Notes under the pieces: model-generated | The model's database searches: none | Seen by the model: only the letters and a program-made list of their open reading frames with translations | Told to the model about the DNA's origin: nothing | Origin: Shewanella profunda | GTDB taxonomy: Bacteria > Pseudomonadota > Gammaproteobacteria > Enterobacterales > Shewanellaceae | Length of the DNA: 64,000 nucleotides | Direction of reading: 5' to 3' | Assembly: GCF_023283765.1 (NCBI RefSeq) | Contig: NZ_JAKILG010000015.1 | Location: 28,575 to 92,574 of the forward strand | Shown here: in pieces, positions 43,809 to 53,200 of the stretch | Position numbering within the stretch: the first letter of the stretch is position 1 | Layout of the letters: each line of letters begins with the position of its first letter | Position numbers and translations under genes: made by a program

Positions 43809-44528
43809 TTACATAAGCGGATATGGTTTTGAATAAAAAAAACCTTGAATTATATCAACTCCTGCCCAGCGAACAAAGTCCGACTGTGCTTTAGTCTCGA
43901 TTCCCTCAGCAACAATCAAAGCCCCTTTTGAGGAACATAACTCGATTATTTCCCTGTAAAGACTCGTTGCCCATAAATCTTCGGGAGTATTTTTTATTAG
44001 CTGTAGATCTAATTTTATGAAATCAAAATTAACTTGACTCAATCGGATAAGATTAGAGTGGCCAGCACCAAAATCATCCATCGCAATCTTAAACCCCAAC
44101 TTTTGTAAATAAGAAATTTTTCCAACAACAAGTGAGTCATTAATGCTATCTTCACAAATCTCAAGCACTAGTTTCTGTTTATCTTCAGCATTTATATGTA
44201 TTAATATTTCATTCCACAAACGCAAAAATAGATCATCTGAAATAATTTTACCTGATATATTTATCCATATGCTATTATTTATTTTATGATATAAATTTTT
44301 ATTTATAAAAAGGTCTGCTAGTTGCTGACAAGTCATTGCAAACATGATTTCTTTATTTTCCCCTAAAAAATCAAATAGCTTATGAGTAGGGATCGGCAAA
44401 TTATTACCTTTAATAAAACCTCGTGTTAATAATTCCTGACCATAAACGGAACTAAGAGAAGACGTTATCAAATCCTGAACATACCAGTCTAATTGTGCGG
44501 TTTGTCCATAAAAAGCGAACTCAAACAT
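43809..44528 (-). CDS. Stand-alone EAL-domain c-di-GMP phosphodiesterase
   Basis: 239-aa EAL domain hydrolysing c-di-GMP. The signature is ELLTRG (position of EALLRG; the catalytic Glu is kept), and the other ligands are visible: WINISG, LVLEICED, IAMDDFGAGHSNL (both Asp), FIKLDLQLI (Lys), IVAEGIET and QGFFYSKP. All known metal and catalytic residues appear retained, so it should be active. No sensory domain is attached. It overlaps the 159-aa protein gene by 8 bp, suggesting coupled translation and a regulatory partnership. Base composition is A+T-rich compared with the first part of the window. Confidence 0.88.
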   Translation of the reverse strand: MFEFAFYGQTAQLDWYVQDLITSSLSSVYGQELLTRGFIKGNNLPIPTHKLFDFLGENKEIMFAMTCQQLADLFINKNLYHKINNSIWINISGKIISDDLFLRLWNEILIHINAEDKQKLVLEICEDSINDSLVVGKISYLQKLGFKIAMDDFGAGHSNLIRLSQVNFDFIKLDLQLIKNTPEDLWATSLYREIIELCSSKGALIVAEGIETKAQSDFVRWAGVDIIQGFFYSKPYPLM

Positions 44529-45000
44529 TATTAACTCCAGTCAAGTTCAGGAATGAATAGATCACATCTTCTTCTTTAAGACGGGATGACAACTCATCCA
44601 GTAACTGCCTGACTTGTAATACATATTCCTCTCTAGCCTTCTCTTTATCGGGAAATAGCATTAGCGTTCGGACCAATGTCATCGTTTTATCACAAGTGTT
44701 TTGCAAGGAATTATAACCCTCTATCAGCTGTTTTTTTTGTACTTGTGAGATATCTACACTCGATAATGCAGTACTAAGAAATGTATTCTCTAGTTCTAAA
44801 TGGACCTTAACCCCTTTAATCAAACGCTTTATTTTTGCATCAAGCAAAAACCAATTAAGTATTGTTTGTGGGAGTAAACTTGAAACATTTTCAATTTCTT
44901 GTATTAATTGAAGATGTTGTTTAATCAATATTCCTGACCAGGTTGCAGCATATTGCTGACTGGCTTCACGAAAGCTGATATTTTCATAGTCTCTTTCCAT
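44521..45000 (-). CDS. Helical protein coupled to EAL gene, unknown
   Basis: 159-aa predicted all-helical soluble protein (SFREASQQYAATWSGILIKQHLQLIQEIENVSSLLP, VKVHLELENTFLSTALSSVD, LVRTLMLFPDKEKAREEYVLQVRQLLDELSSRLKEED). His28 in IKQHLQLIQEI and His-Glu in VKVHLELENTFL recall the first helices of hemerythrin-like bundles, but the later His pair is missing, so I do not call it hemerythrin. It overlaps the EAL gene, so it is probably its sensor or regulator. Function unknown. Confidence 0.6.
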   Translation of the reverse strand: MERDYENISFREASQQYAATWSGILIKQHLQLIQEIENVSSLLPQTILNWFLLDAKIKRLIKGVKVHLELENTFLSTALSSVDISQVQKKQLIEGYNSLQNTCDKTMTLVRTLMLFPDKEKAREEYVLQVRQLLDELSSRLKEEDVIYSFLNLTGVNNV

Positions 45001-45165
45001 GTGCCTGCCTAATCCTATCTAAACCCATATTTGGGTAATTCTTATCATTACATTAGAGCGTAAGCCTGTCTACGAAAGTATAGATTTAATTTCTCCTGCA
45101 TTATTTTAGCTACCCATAAAGAGGCATATAGCACCTTTATGAATAGCATCGAGCTTAATTTGAAA

Positions 45166-45504
45166 TTATGATTTTGTATTGAACATTTTTTTATCTTTCT
45201 GTTCTGAATTAGACCAAAAGTTAATATTGAACTGAGCATCATCACTTAGCTCAACCCTGTGCCAATATTGTGGTGGACTGGTAGCAAAACTACCAGCAGG
45301 AATAACGACTTTGATTTCTGGTTCTGTCGCATTCTCATTAGCAAAACCATAATAGATAACAACACCTTCCATCACACAGAGTTGGCCGAAAACATCCTCT
45401 GCAGTATTATGGTGTGAAAGCAGCGCAGCAGGCACATTTTCTTTAGTGAAAAATGGAGTAGAACGTTGAATCGTCCAGTTTTTGGGAATTCTTTGATGGC
45501 TCAT
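45166..45504 (-). CDS. DUF1971 (TehB-like cupin) protein
   Basis: 112-aa small cupin. The DUF1971 features are IPKNWTIQRSTPFFTKENVPAALLSHHNTAEDVFGQLCVMEGVVIYYGF and PAGSFATSPPQYWHRVELSDDAQFNINFWS. Single-domain members occur near nitrogen-oxide and tellurite stress genes; the role is not established. The start at 45504 follows a short AGG. It lies 120 bp upstream of the end of norW remnants. Confidence 0.8.
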   Translation of the reverse strand: MSHQRIPKNWTIQRSTPFFTKENVPAALLSHHNTAEDVFGQLCVMEGVVIYYGFANENATEPEIKVVIPAGSFATSPPQYWHRVELSDDAQFNINFWSNSEQKDKKMFNTKS

Positions 45505-45548
45505 AAGCTAGTTTCCTATCCGTAATGGTTTTTGACGTACTTTTAAAC

Positions 45549-46689
45549 CTAGTTGATCTGGATTTCTCTTAATAATGGAAATGCCTGATTCAGGTTATCC
45601 TGTGTAACAACAAACCCAGTCATGCGCTGGTTTTGGTTATATGCCTTAGCAATCATCCCCTGCTCAGTAAAATTGACTTGCCAACTTGAACTTAGATCAT
45701 AATGTCCGCCAAGTTGTATTGGATAATTCAGTGTTTTAATCCTTATCATCAAGGCTGGTATATTTAGCAAAGTTGGATCAAATAGCAGCACATTTGGCAG
45801 TGTGTTTGCGCTAAGGACAATTGGTTGAAGAAATGCCAATACTTTGCCATCAATCTCAGCACAATCACCTAAAGCATAGACATCCGCTATAGAGGTTTTT
45901 AGCTGCTTATCAACGACAATTCCACGACCCACCTGAGCTCCGGCTATTTAGCTAACTCCGTATTAGGCACGAGATCAGCAGCAGAAATTACTCAGTCCGC
46001 TTGGTACTGTGTGCCTTTTTTAGTCGTCACTATTAGGCTAGTACCATCATGCTCAATCGCAGTCGCATAATCTAAACATTCAATTTGAACACCATCACTA
46101 CGCAACTGTTTTTCCTGCTCGGTAACAACAAAGTGAGGCATCAAGTTGGACATCAGATGGACACTGGGTTCTAGTATTTGTACTTCCTTACCACTCGTTA
46201 CGTGATCCATCGCCAATTCAGTACCAATAAGCCCGCCACCCATGATTAGAATACGTTTCGCATTCGTAATCCGTTGTTGGTAGGCACGATAATCTTCCAA
46301 GCTATTAAGTGTGACCAATTCACCAACAGCATCACCACTCAACGCAGGTATAAAGGTTCTAGCACCCGTAGCAAATACAAGTCTAGAGTAGCGGTAACAA
46401 TTACCATTGGCCGAAGGAATGGTGTGATCCTGAGTGTTAATATTTTTCCCCTAATGTTAGTAAAAAGCTCAATGTCATACTTTGCAGCAAAGGCTTATCC
46501 CGTCATAGAGATAAGATCATTAACATTCTGTCGGCGTGTGAATACATGGCTCAGATCTGGTTTGTTGTATTCATCGCCATTATCTGCAATAAACAATTGA
46601 ATCTGCATAATGCTGTTTTTACGCCGTAGTGATTTAACTAATTAGTAAGCAGCAAAGCCGCTACCGATAATTATTAAGGGATCTTTCAT
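45549..46689 (-). pseudogene. norW: norW remnant (flavorubredoxin reductase)
   Basis: The minus-strand frame starts at 46689 as [15 protein letters not shown], then a stop, with continuing homology (LVKSLRRKN, FIADNGDEYNKPDLSHV, another stop, AFAAKYDIELF), later GELVTLNSLEDYRAYQ...ILIMGGGLIGTELAMD, and finally GRGIVVDKQLKTSIADVYALGDCAEIDGKVLAFLQP to the end at 45549. All these segments align with E. coli NorW in order, but several stops and at least one frame change break the gene, so no functional NADH:flavorubredoxin reductase can be made. Confidence 0.88.
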
Positions 46690-47737
46690 CAGGCCGCCAT
46701 TTTGTTTTTAAGCTTAATATCGTTTCAAATCCAACATCTGTTAAGCGAGCATGTATACGGTCTAAAGCTCCCCCGTTCCAGCCATCGCTCCCAAATGCGC
46801 CAGCCTTCTTATTTTTAAACCTAAGACCGGTGATCTCTTCCAGCATCCCTGCGATCTTAGGTATCATCACATTGTTCATAGTAGAAGAACCGACGAATAA
46901 TCCTTTAGAACGAAACACATTGGTAAGAATCTCATTTTTGTCGTGCTTAGAGACCTTAAACACCTTCACAGCAACTTTTGGATCTATATTGTGAATGCCC
47001 TGAGCGATGGTATCCGCCATCATGTGAGTGTTGTTAGACATAGTGTCATAGAAGTTCGTAATTCGGTCTTCCTGATAGTTGTCTGCCCACTCAAGATACT
47101 GATGCACAATCTGGGTTGGGATATCACGCCAAACAATACAGTGAGAAGTTGCAATCATTTCGACTGAAACATTAAAACTCAGAACTTCCTTAATCTTTGC
47201 TCTCACCAAGCTACTAAAAGACGTGAGGATATTAGCGAAATAGCGAAGACACTGTTCCATTAGTTCATTTTGATCTACTTCATTATTAAATAAGTGCTCA
47301 TCACAGTAATGCTGACCAAATGCATCATTACTGTATAGTACTGCGTCACCTGTCAGATAGGTCATCATACTATCTGGCCAATGCAGCATTGGAGCTTCAA
47401 TGAAAATAAGCTGCTTACCGTTCCCTATATCAATAGTATCGTCCGTTTTGACAGCTTTAAAGTTCCATTCAGGATGATGGTGGCAACCAACAATTGAGTC
47501 TATTGCTGCTTTAGTACAGTAAATTGGTGTTCCCTGTATTTTCTCCATCAGAGCAGACAACGCACCAGAGTGGTCTTCTTTAGCATGGTTAACGATAATA
47601 AAATCGATATCACTCAGATTAATCTCTATCTCTAGATTCTGGATGAACTGGTAACTAAAGCTATGGTCCACATTATCTATCAACACCGTTTTTTCTTCAC
47701 AGATTAGATAACTGTTGTAACTCGTTCCTTTAGTCAT
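46661..47737 (-). pseudogene. norV: norV remnant (flavorubredoxin, truncated at both ends)
   Basis: 358-aa open frame homologous to E. coli NorV (479 aa), which reduces NO to N2O. About the first 29 residues (up to GTEYKT) are missing, and the frame begins [12 protein letters not shown]. The C-terminal linker and rubredoxin domain are gone; the frame ends [12 protein letters not shown] and runs straight into the norW start. The flavodoxin part is intact ([16 protein letters not shown]), but the diiron motif HxExDH reads HAKEDH, so the Glu ligand is Lys. The protein is very unlikely to reduce NO. Confidence 0.87.
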
Positions 47738-47774
47738 TTTGTCTTACCTTAAGATAGTTACCTCCCATCACCAA

Positions 47775-47790
47775 TGCATTATATGCGCCA
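47775..47790 (-). promoter_or_regulatory. Relic sigma-54 promoter of norV
   Basis: On the minus strand the sequence TGGCGC ATATA ATGCA has GG and GC spaced by 10, one base off the consensus in each half. It lies 38 bp before the norV start, with NorR-type sites upstream of it, as in E. coli norVW. Confidence 0.65.
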
Positions 47791-47842
47791 ACAGTGCAAA
47801 CAATTAAATATCAACAGCTTGATCCAACACCTTAATAGCATT

Positions 47843-47900
47843 GTTAAAATGACAAAGCCAAAATCACTGTCATTTTGATACCATTTATTATCTAAATGAC
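47843..47900. promoter_or_regulatory. Three NorR-type enhancer sites
   Basis: Three related 11-mers: 47843-47853 (minus strand GTCATTTTAAC, a GT N7 AC match), 47869-47879 (GTCATTTTGAT) and 47890-47900 (minus strand GTCATTTAGAT). E. coli norV also has three NorR sites upstream of its sigma-54 promoter; the arrangement here is the same in number and position. Centres are 26 and 21 bp apart. Confidence 0.6.
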
Positions 47901-48151
47901 AATTTTCATGCTAATGTGCATATCATGATGCTCTCGGCTGGGAATGCCTGTACTGCAACACGGCAATTTAAACAGCTCAAAGGCCTGTTAAATCTCCTTT
48001 TACGGGTAAAGAAAGGTTTCATAAACTCGGTATTTGGCTTAATAAAAGTCCACTCAAGTATGTGTTTGAGTTATTGGCAGGGAAAAGGAAAGGCAACATC
48101 GACCTAACGCTACTACCTCAGTTCAGCCAAACTTGAGATGAGCAAGCGCTC

Positions 48152-48325
48152 GCCTACTCAATTCGTTCCCATTGGGAAATTGAGAACAGTTTCCACTGAA
48201 TGTTAGATGCATCAATGAAAGAAGATAGCTGCCAGATCTATCAAAATTATGGGGCTGAAAACTCGGCAATGCTTCAACAAATATCACTCAGGGCAGAGTA
48301 TTCCACCGAAGCAGAAAAAGCTTGA
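48152..48325 (+). pseudogene. ISAs1-family transposase C-terminal remnant
   Basis: Frame 48152-48325 reads AYSIRSHWEIENSFH, stop, MLDASMKEDSC, GAENSAMLQQISLRAE. The IRSHW-IEN-HW-LD-E-AEN pattern is the conserved C-terminus of ISAs1-type DDE transposases. A TGA at 48197-48199 lies inside it and the N-terminal two thirds are missing. An upstream stretch around 48010-48110 may be another degraded piece. It sits between norR and norV. Confidence 0.7.
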
Positions 48326-48459
48326 ATGAAGCCATTTTATCTAGAATCGGTTTTATTTTAATAAATTAATTCAATAATTTATTAGATTATCTTGCATAAA
48401 GAAGAATAATTATCTTTATGATAAGGTTATTGTCATATAAACAATTCATCAGGATTTAA

Positions 48460-49527
48460 ATGATGGTTACCAACCAGATTGGAAATGAGTGGATACAAGT
48501 TGCGTTAGATATTACCTCCGGTATTTCCGATCAAGACAGGTTCGATAGGTTACTTTCTACCATCAGACAAACACTAAAATGCGATGCTTCCGCTCTATTA
48601 CTTTACAGTAACCAACAGTTTGTCCCATTGGCAACTAATGGTCTGAGTGCTGACGTACTTGGACGTCGGTTTAATGTTAACCAACATCCTCGTTTTGAGG
48701 CTATAGCAAGAGCGGGAGATATTGTTCGTTTCCCTTCTGATAGTGATTTACCCGACCCATATGACGGCCTTATCCCCAACCGTGAGGGGGATCTAAAAGT
48801 ACACTCTTGTATAGGTTTGCCACTTATGTTGGAAGGACGTCTGATAGGAGCAGTGACTATCGATGCTTTTGACCCCACTCAGTTTAAAAACTTAAAAAAT
48901 GACGATCTTCGAATAGTAAGTGCATTGGCAGCAGGTAGCCTAAATACAGCCTTACTAATGGAACAACTTGAAAGAACTTCAGGGGTTAATACAAATACCC
49001 AAACACTGTCTCGCAAATTAAATCAGCAAGGAGATATGATTGGTCAATCTCTACCAATGCGGGAGCTCAAATCACAAATTGATGCAGTCGCTGATACAGA
49101 GCTATCAGTACTCATTATGGGTGAAACGGGTGTAGGTAAAGAGCTTGTAGCGACAGCACTCCATGCCCAATCCTGTCGTTCAAAAAAACCGCTAATTTAT
49201 CTGAATTGTGCAGCACTTCCTGAATCAGTAGCAGAAAGTGAGCTATTTGGACATGTAAAAGGGGCCTTTACTGGAGCAATAAGTAATCGTAAAGGTAAAT
49301 TTGAGCTGGCGGATAATAGCACCCTATTTTTAGATGAGATAGGTGAGCTGTCACTTTGTACCAAGTACCAACAACTCGGACTAAAAGACGCCATAGATCT
49401 ATTCCTGACCCAACTGGTGCAAAACACCTACTTAGAAAACAATGAAAACTTGAGTGCAACTGCTAAGCAACTGAAAGTCAATCCGGGAAATTTACACCGT
49501 TTAATGAAACGCCTGAGCTTAAAATAA
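48460..49527 (+). pseudogene. norR: norR with in-frame deletion of the AAA+ core
   Basis: 355-aa frame against about 504 aa for NorR. The N-terminal GAF domain ([46 protein letters not shown]) and the first half of the AAA+ domain are present: GETGVGKE Walker A, GAFTGA, and [11 protein letters not shown] (Walker B). At about 49361 it jumps directly to the C-terminal region ([39 protein letters not shown], Fis-like HTH), losing about 150 residues with Sensor I, arginine fingers and Sensor II. Reading frame is preserved. It cannot be a normal sigma-54 activator. Confidence 0.88.
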
Positions 49528-50219
49528 GCTAATTATTTTAGTGAAAAATAAATTATTTAATCTTGAACTATTAATTTTTTGAGTTATTTTTTGGTATGGT
49601 TAGCTTTTTTATATCCAATAATTGACTTTATGTACTATTTAAAACACTAAACGTCTTTGTAAAACATATCATTGTTATTATAAATTATTTCAATCAAATC
49701 AAAATAGATGACTAATTACTGTTTAACAGATTTTGATATATTCCATACTGATTACTAGTTTAATACTTAATCAGTTATCTAAAAAAAATCATGTCCAACC
49801 GTGTTCAGTAAGCACACATCTTCTTATCATACCTCTAATTAAGTATTCAACATTAAACACATCTTGGTCTTTACTCCAAAGAAGGAAATACATTCCAAGC
49901 ACAAATCTAAATAACCGTATGATAAAATTGAATTTATCATTTTCAAAATCAAAAAATAAACAAATGTAAATTGTTATAGTATTTTTAAATAACACCTCCA
50001 CCACCCCACCCTAAAGAGATATTTGTCACATAAGTGGTAATTTATTGATCGCGATCAACATTGCGTGCTCCTACTCCATACAGACTGATTAGCATCTAAC
50101 CTCTTCATAAGAATTAAGAACAGCTGTCAAGTAAATACCACGAAGCAACCATCAATTAATGCTGTGTAGTACAACATTCGAGGTTGTTAGCAATGTCGTA
50201 TCAGGAGTCTATAAATATA
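49528..50219. other. A+T-rich region upstream of narG
   Basis: About 690 bp between norR and narG without a credible gene; two small frames here (49733-49969 plus, 49789-50004 minus) are A+T-rich noise. It holds the nar promoter and the FNR-type site at 50045-50058. Confidence 0.5.
50045..50058. promoter_or_regulatory. FNR/EtrA site upstream of narG
   Basis: TTGATCGCGATCAA is a perfect match to TTGAT N4 ATCAA. Its centre is 168 bp before the narG ATG. If the site acts at -41.5, transcription would start near 50093, giving an approximately 127-base leader. Confidence 0.85.
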
Positions 50220-53200
50220 ATGAGCCACTTACTCGATAAATTGCGTTTTTTTAAAACCCACCAAGAACCCTTTGCAGATGGGCATGGCATTACAACTGAT
50301 AAGGATAGAAGTTGGGAACAGGGTTATAGTCAACGTTGGCAACACGATAAAATTGTCCGTTCTACCCACGGAGTAAACTGTACCGGCTCCTGTAGTTGGA
50401 AAATTTATGTTAAGAATGGCCTAGTCACTTGGGAGACCCAACAAACCGATTATCCACGCACTCGACCAGACTTACCTAACCATGAACCTAGAGGCTGCCC
50501 AAGGGGGGCTAGCTATTCATGGTATATCTACAGCGCTAACCGCCTTAAATACCCTAAAGTTCGTCAACAATTAATGAAACTATGGCGCGAAGCTAAGCAA
50601 CAACATGCTGATCCTGTCGATGCATGGGCTTCGATTGTGAGCGATCCGGTTAAAGCCAAAAGTTACAAAGAACGCCGAGGATTAGGAGGATTCATCCGTG
50701 CAAGTTGGGATGAAGTGAATGAAATCATTGCGGCATCTAACGTTTATACCACGAAAGAATATGGTCCAGATCGCGTATCGGGTTTCTCACCTATTCCAGC
50801 CATGTCGATGGTGTCTTATGCCGCAGGTGCACGTTACTTATCATTAATAGGCGGAAACTGTCTCAGTTTCTATGATTGGTATTGCGATTTACCACCAGCT
50901 TCACCTCAGGTGTGGGGGGAACAGACCGACGTCCCAGAATCCGCAGATTGGTATAATTCAAATTACATTATTGTTTGGGGCTCTAATGTACCGCAAACCC
51001 GTACTCCCGATGCCCACTTCTTAAGCGAAGTTCGTTACAAGGGCACCAAAACCTGCGTTATTACTTCCGATTATTCCGAAGCATCTAAGTTTGGCGATAC
51101 TTGGTTAGCACCACGCCAAGGAACCGATGCAGCCTTGGCTATGGCCTTTGGTCATGTGATTTTAAGAGAGTTTTACGTCAATACACCTAGCACGTATTTC
51201 ATTAATTACGCCAAACGCTACACCGATATGCCCATGTTAGTCATGCTTGAAGAGTGTAATGGTCACCTCACCAGCGGACGTTTCCTACGGGCAGCCGATC
51301 TAATCGATAATCTGGGTGAAGTAAATAATCCCGATTGGAAGACCATAGCGCTAAATAGTGACGGAAATTTGACCAGCCCTAACGGTTCTATCGGTTATCG
51401 TTGGGGTGAAAAGGGCAGATGGAACTTAGAATCAAAAGACAGTAAAGGTGACATTGATCTTTTATTATCCCTTAAAGATCAAGATGCTGAACTGACTGAA
51501 GTCGCTTTCCCTTACTTTGGCGGAGCACCGCACGAATATCAATACTTTCAACACACTGATCACAGTGATATTCAGCTGCGTAATGTACCCGTTAAAACCA
51601 TTACGCTTGCCAACGGTAAGCAGGCAAAAGTCGCTAGTGTATTTGACTTAATGCTCGCGCATTATGGTGTGGATAACGGCGTTAACGACAGCAATCGTGC
51701 TAGCTCGTTTGACGATAACGTGCCCTACACGCCAGCTTGGCAAGAAGTGATCACAGGTGTAAAACGCGCCGATGTTATCCGTGTTGCCACTGAATTTGCG
51801 CGTAATGCGGATAAAACCAATGGCCGCTCTATGGTGATTGTGGGCGCGGCGCTAAACCACTGGTATCACATGGACATGAACTACCGCGGCCTCATTAACA
51901 TGCTAATGATGTGTGGTTGTATCGGTCAATCTGGCGGTGGCTGGGCTCACTATGTAGGGCAAGAAAAACTTCGTCCACAAACGGGTTGGACACCGCTGGC
52001 GTTTGCACTTGACTGGCAGCGCCCACCACGTCACATGAACGGCACCTCATTCTTCTATAACCACTCTAGCCAGTGGCGTTATGAAAAATTGAACATGTCT
52101 GAAATCATTTCGCCGCTCGCGCCAAAAGAAAACTGGACTGGCAGCATTATCGATTTCAATAGCCGTGCTGAACGTATGGGCTGGTTACCCTCTGCGCCAC
52201 AATTAAGCACTAACCCACTGCATTTGTCAGCGAGTGCTAAAGCGGCTGGGCAAACCGTTGAAAACTACGTGGTATCACAACTGAAAACCGGCGATCTAAA
52301 ATTTGCCTGTGAACAGCCGGACGATCCGAAAAACTTCCCACGTAATATGTTCATTTGGCGCTCTAACCTGCTGGGCTCATCCGGCAAAGGCCACGAATAC
52401 ATGTTGCGCCACTTCCTCGGCACTAAGCATGGATTACTGGGTAAAGATCTTGGTGATTTTGGCGGCAATAAACCTGAAGACGTCGAATGGAAAGATGAAG
52501 GCGCCGAAGGCAAGGTCGACTTATGGGTTACCTTAGATTTCCGTATGTCAACCACTTGTTTATATTCAGATATCGTTTTACCTACTGCAACTTGGTATGA
52601 AAAGGATGATATGAATACCTCGGATATGCATCCGTTTATTCATCCTTTATCAGCGGCAATCGATCCAGTATGGGAAGCCCGTTCTGACTGGGAAATATTT
52701 AAAGGCATAGCAAAAGAGTTTTCCCGCGTGTGTGTGGGGCACTTAGGGGTAGAACAAGATCTGGTGACCATTCCAATGCACCACGATACCCCAGCTGAAT
52801 TAGCTCAACCCTATGATGTTAAAGCATGGTGGAAAGGCGAATGTGAGGCTATTCCGGGTAAAACCATGCCGCATTTAACCGTAGTTGAGCGCGACTACCC
52901 TAATACCTACGCCCGCTTTACCTCGGTAGGCCCTCTACTTGAAAAAATCGGCAATGGCGGTAAAGGCATTAGTTGGGACACCAAAGATGAAGTTAAGTTA
53001 TTAACTCAACTCAACTATACCCATACCACAGAAGGCATCAACAAAGGCATGGCAAAGCTAGATACTGCCATTGATGCCTGCGAAATGATCCTCACACTCG
53101 CCCCTGAAACCAATGGTCAAGTTGCCGTTAAAGCATGGGAAGCATTGGGCGAGATGACTGGCATAGATCACACCCACTTAGCCAAACCCAAAGAGGATGA

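Noticed and set aside
44521..45000. Hemerythrin assignment for the helical protein
   Set aside because: Only the first helix-type histidines are present; the later His and Asp/Glu ligands of hemerythrin are missing.
45048..45245. 65-aa minus-strand frame after the DUF1971 gene
   Set aside because: It overlaps the end of the DUF1971 gene in another frame, and is low-complexity without a ribosome site.
47916..48107. 63-aa frame between norV and norR
   Set aside because: It lies in a degraded, repeat-like stretch upstream of the ISAs1 fragment; no start signal or recognisable domain.
49733..50004. Two overlapping small frames (plus 78 aa, minus 71 aa) upstream of narG
   Set aside because: Both are driven by A+T-rich composition, overlap each other and have no ribosome sites.
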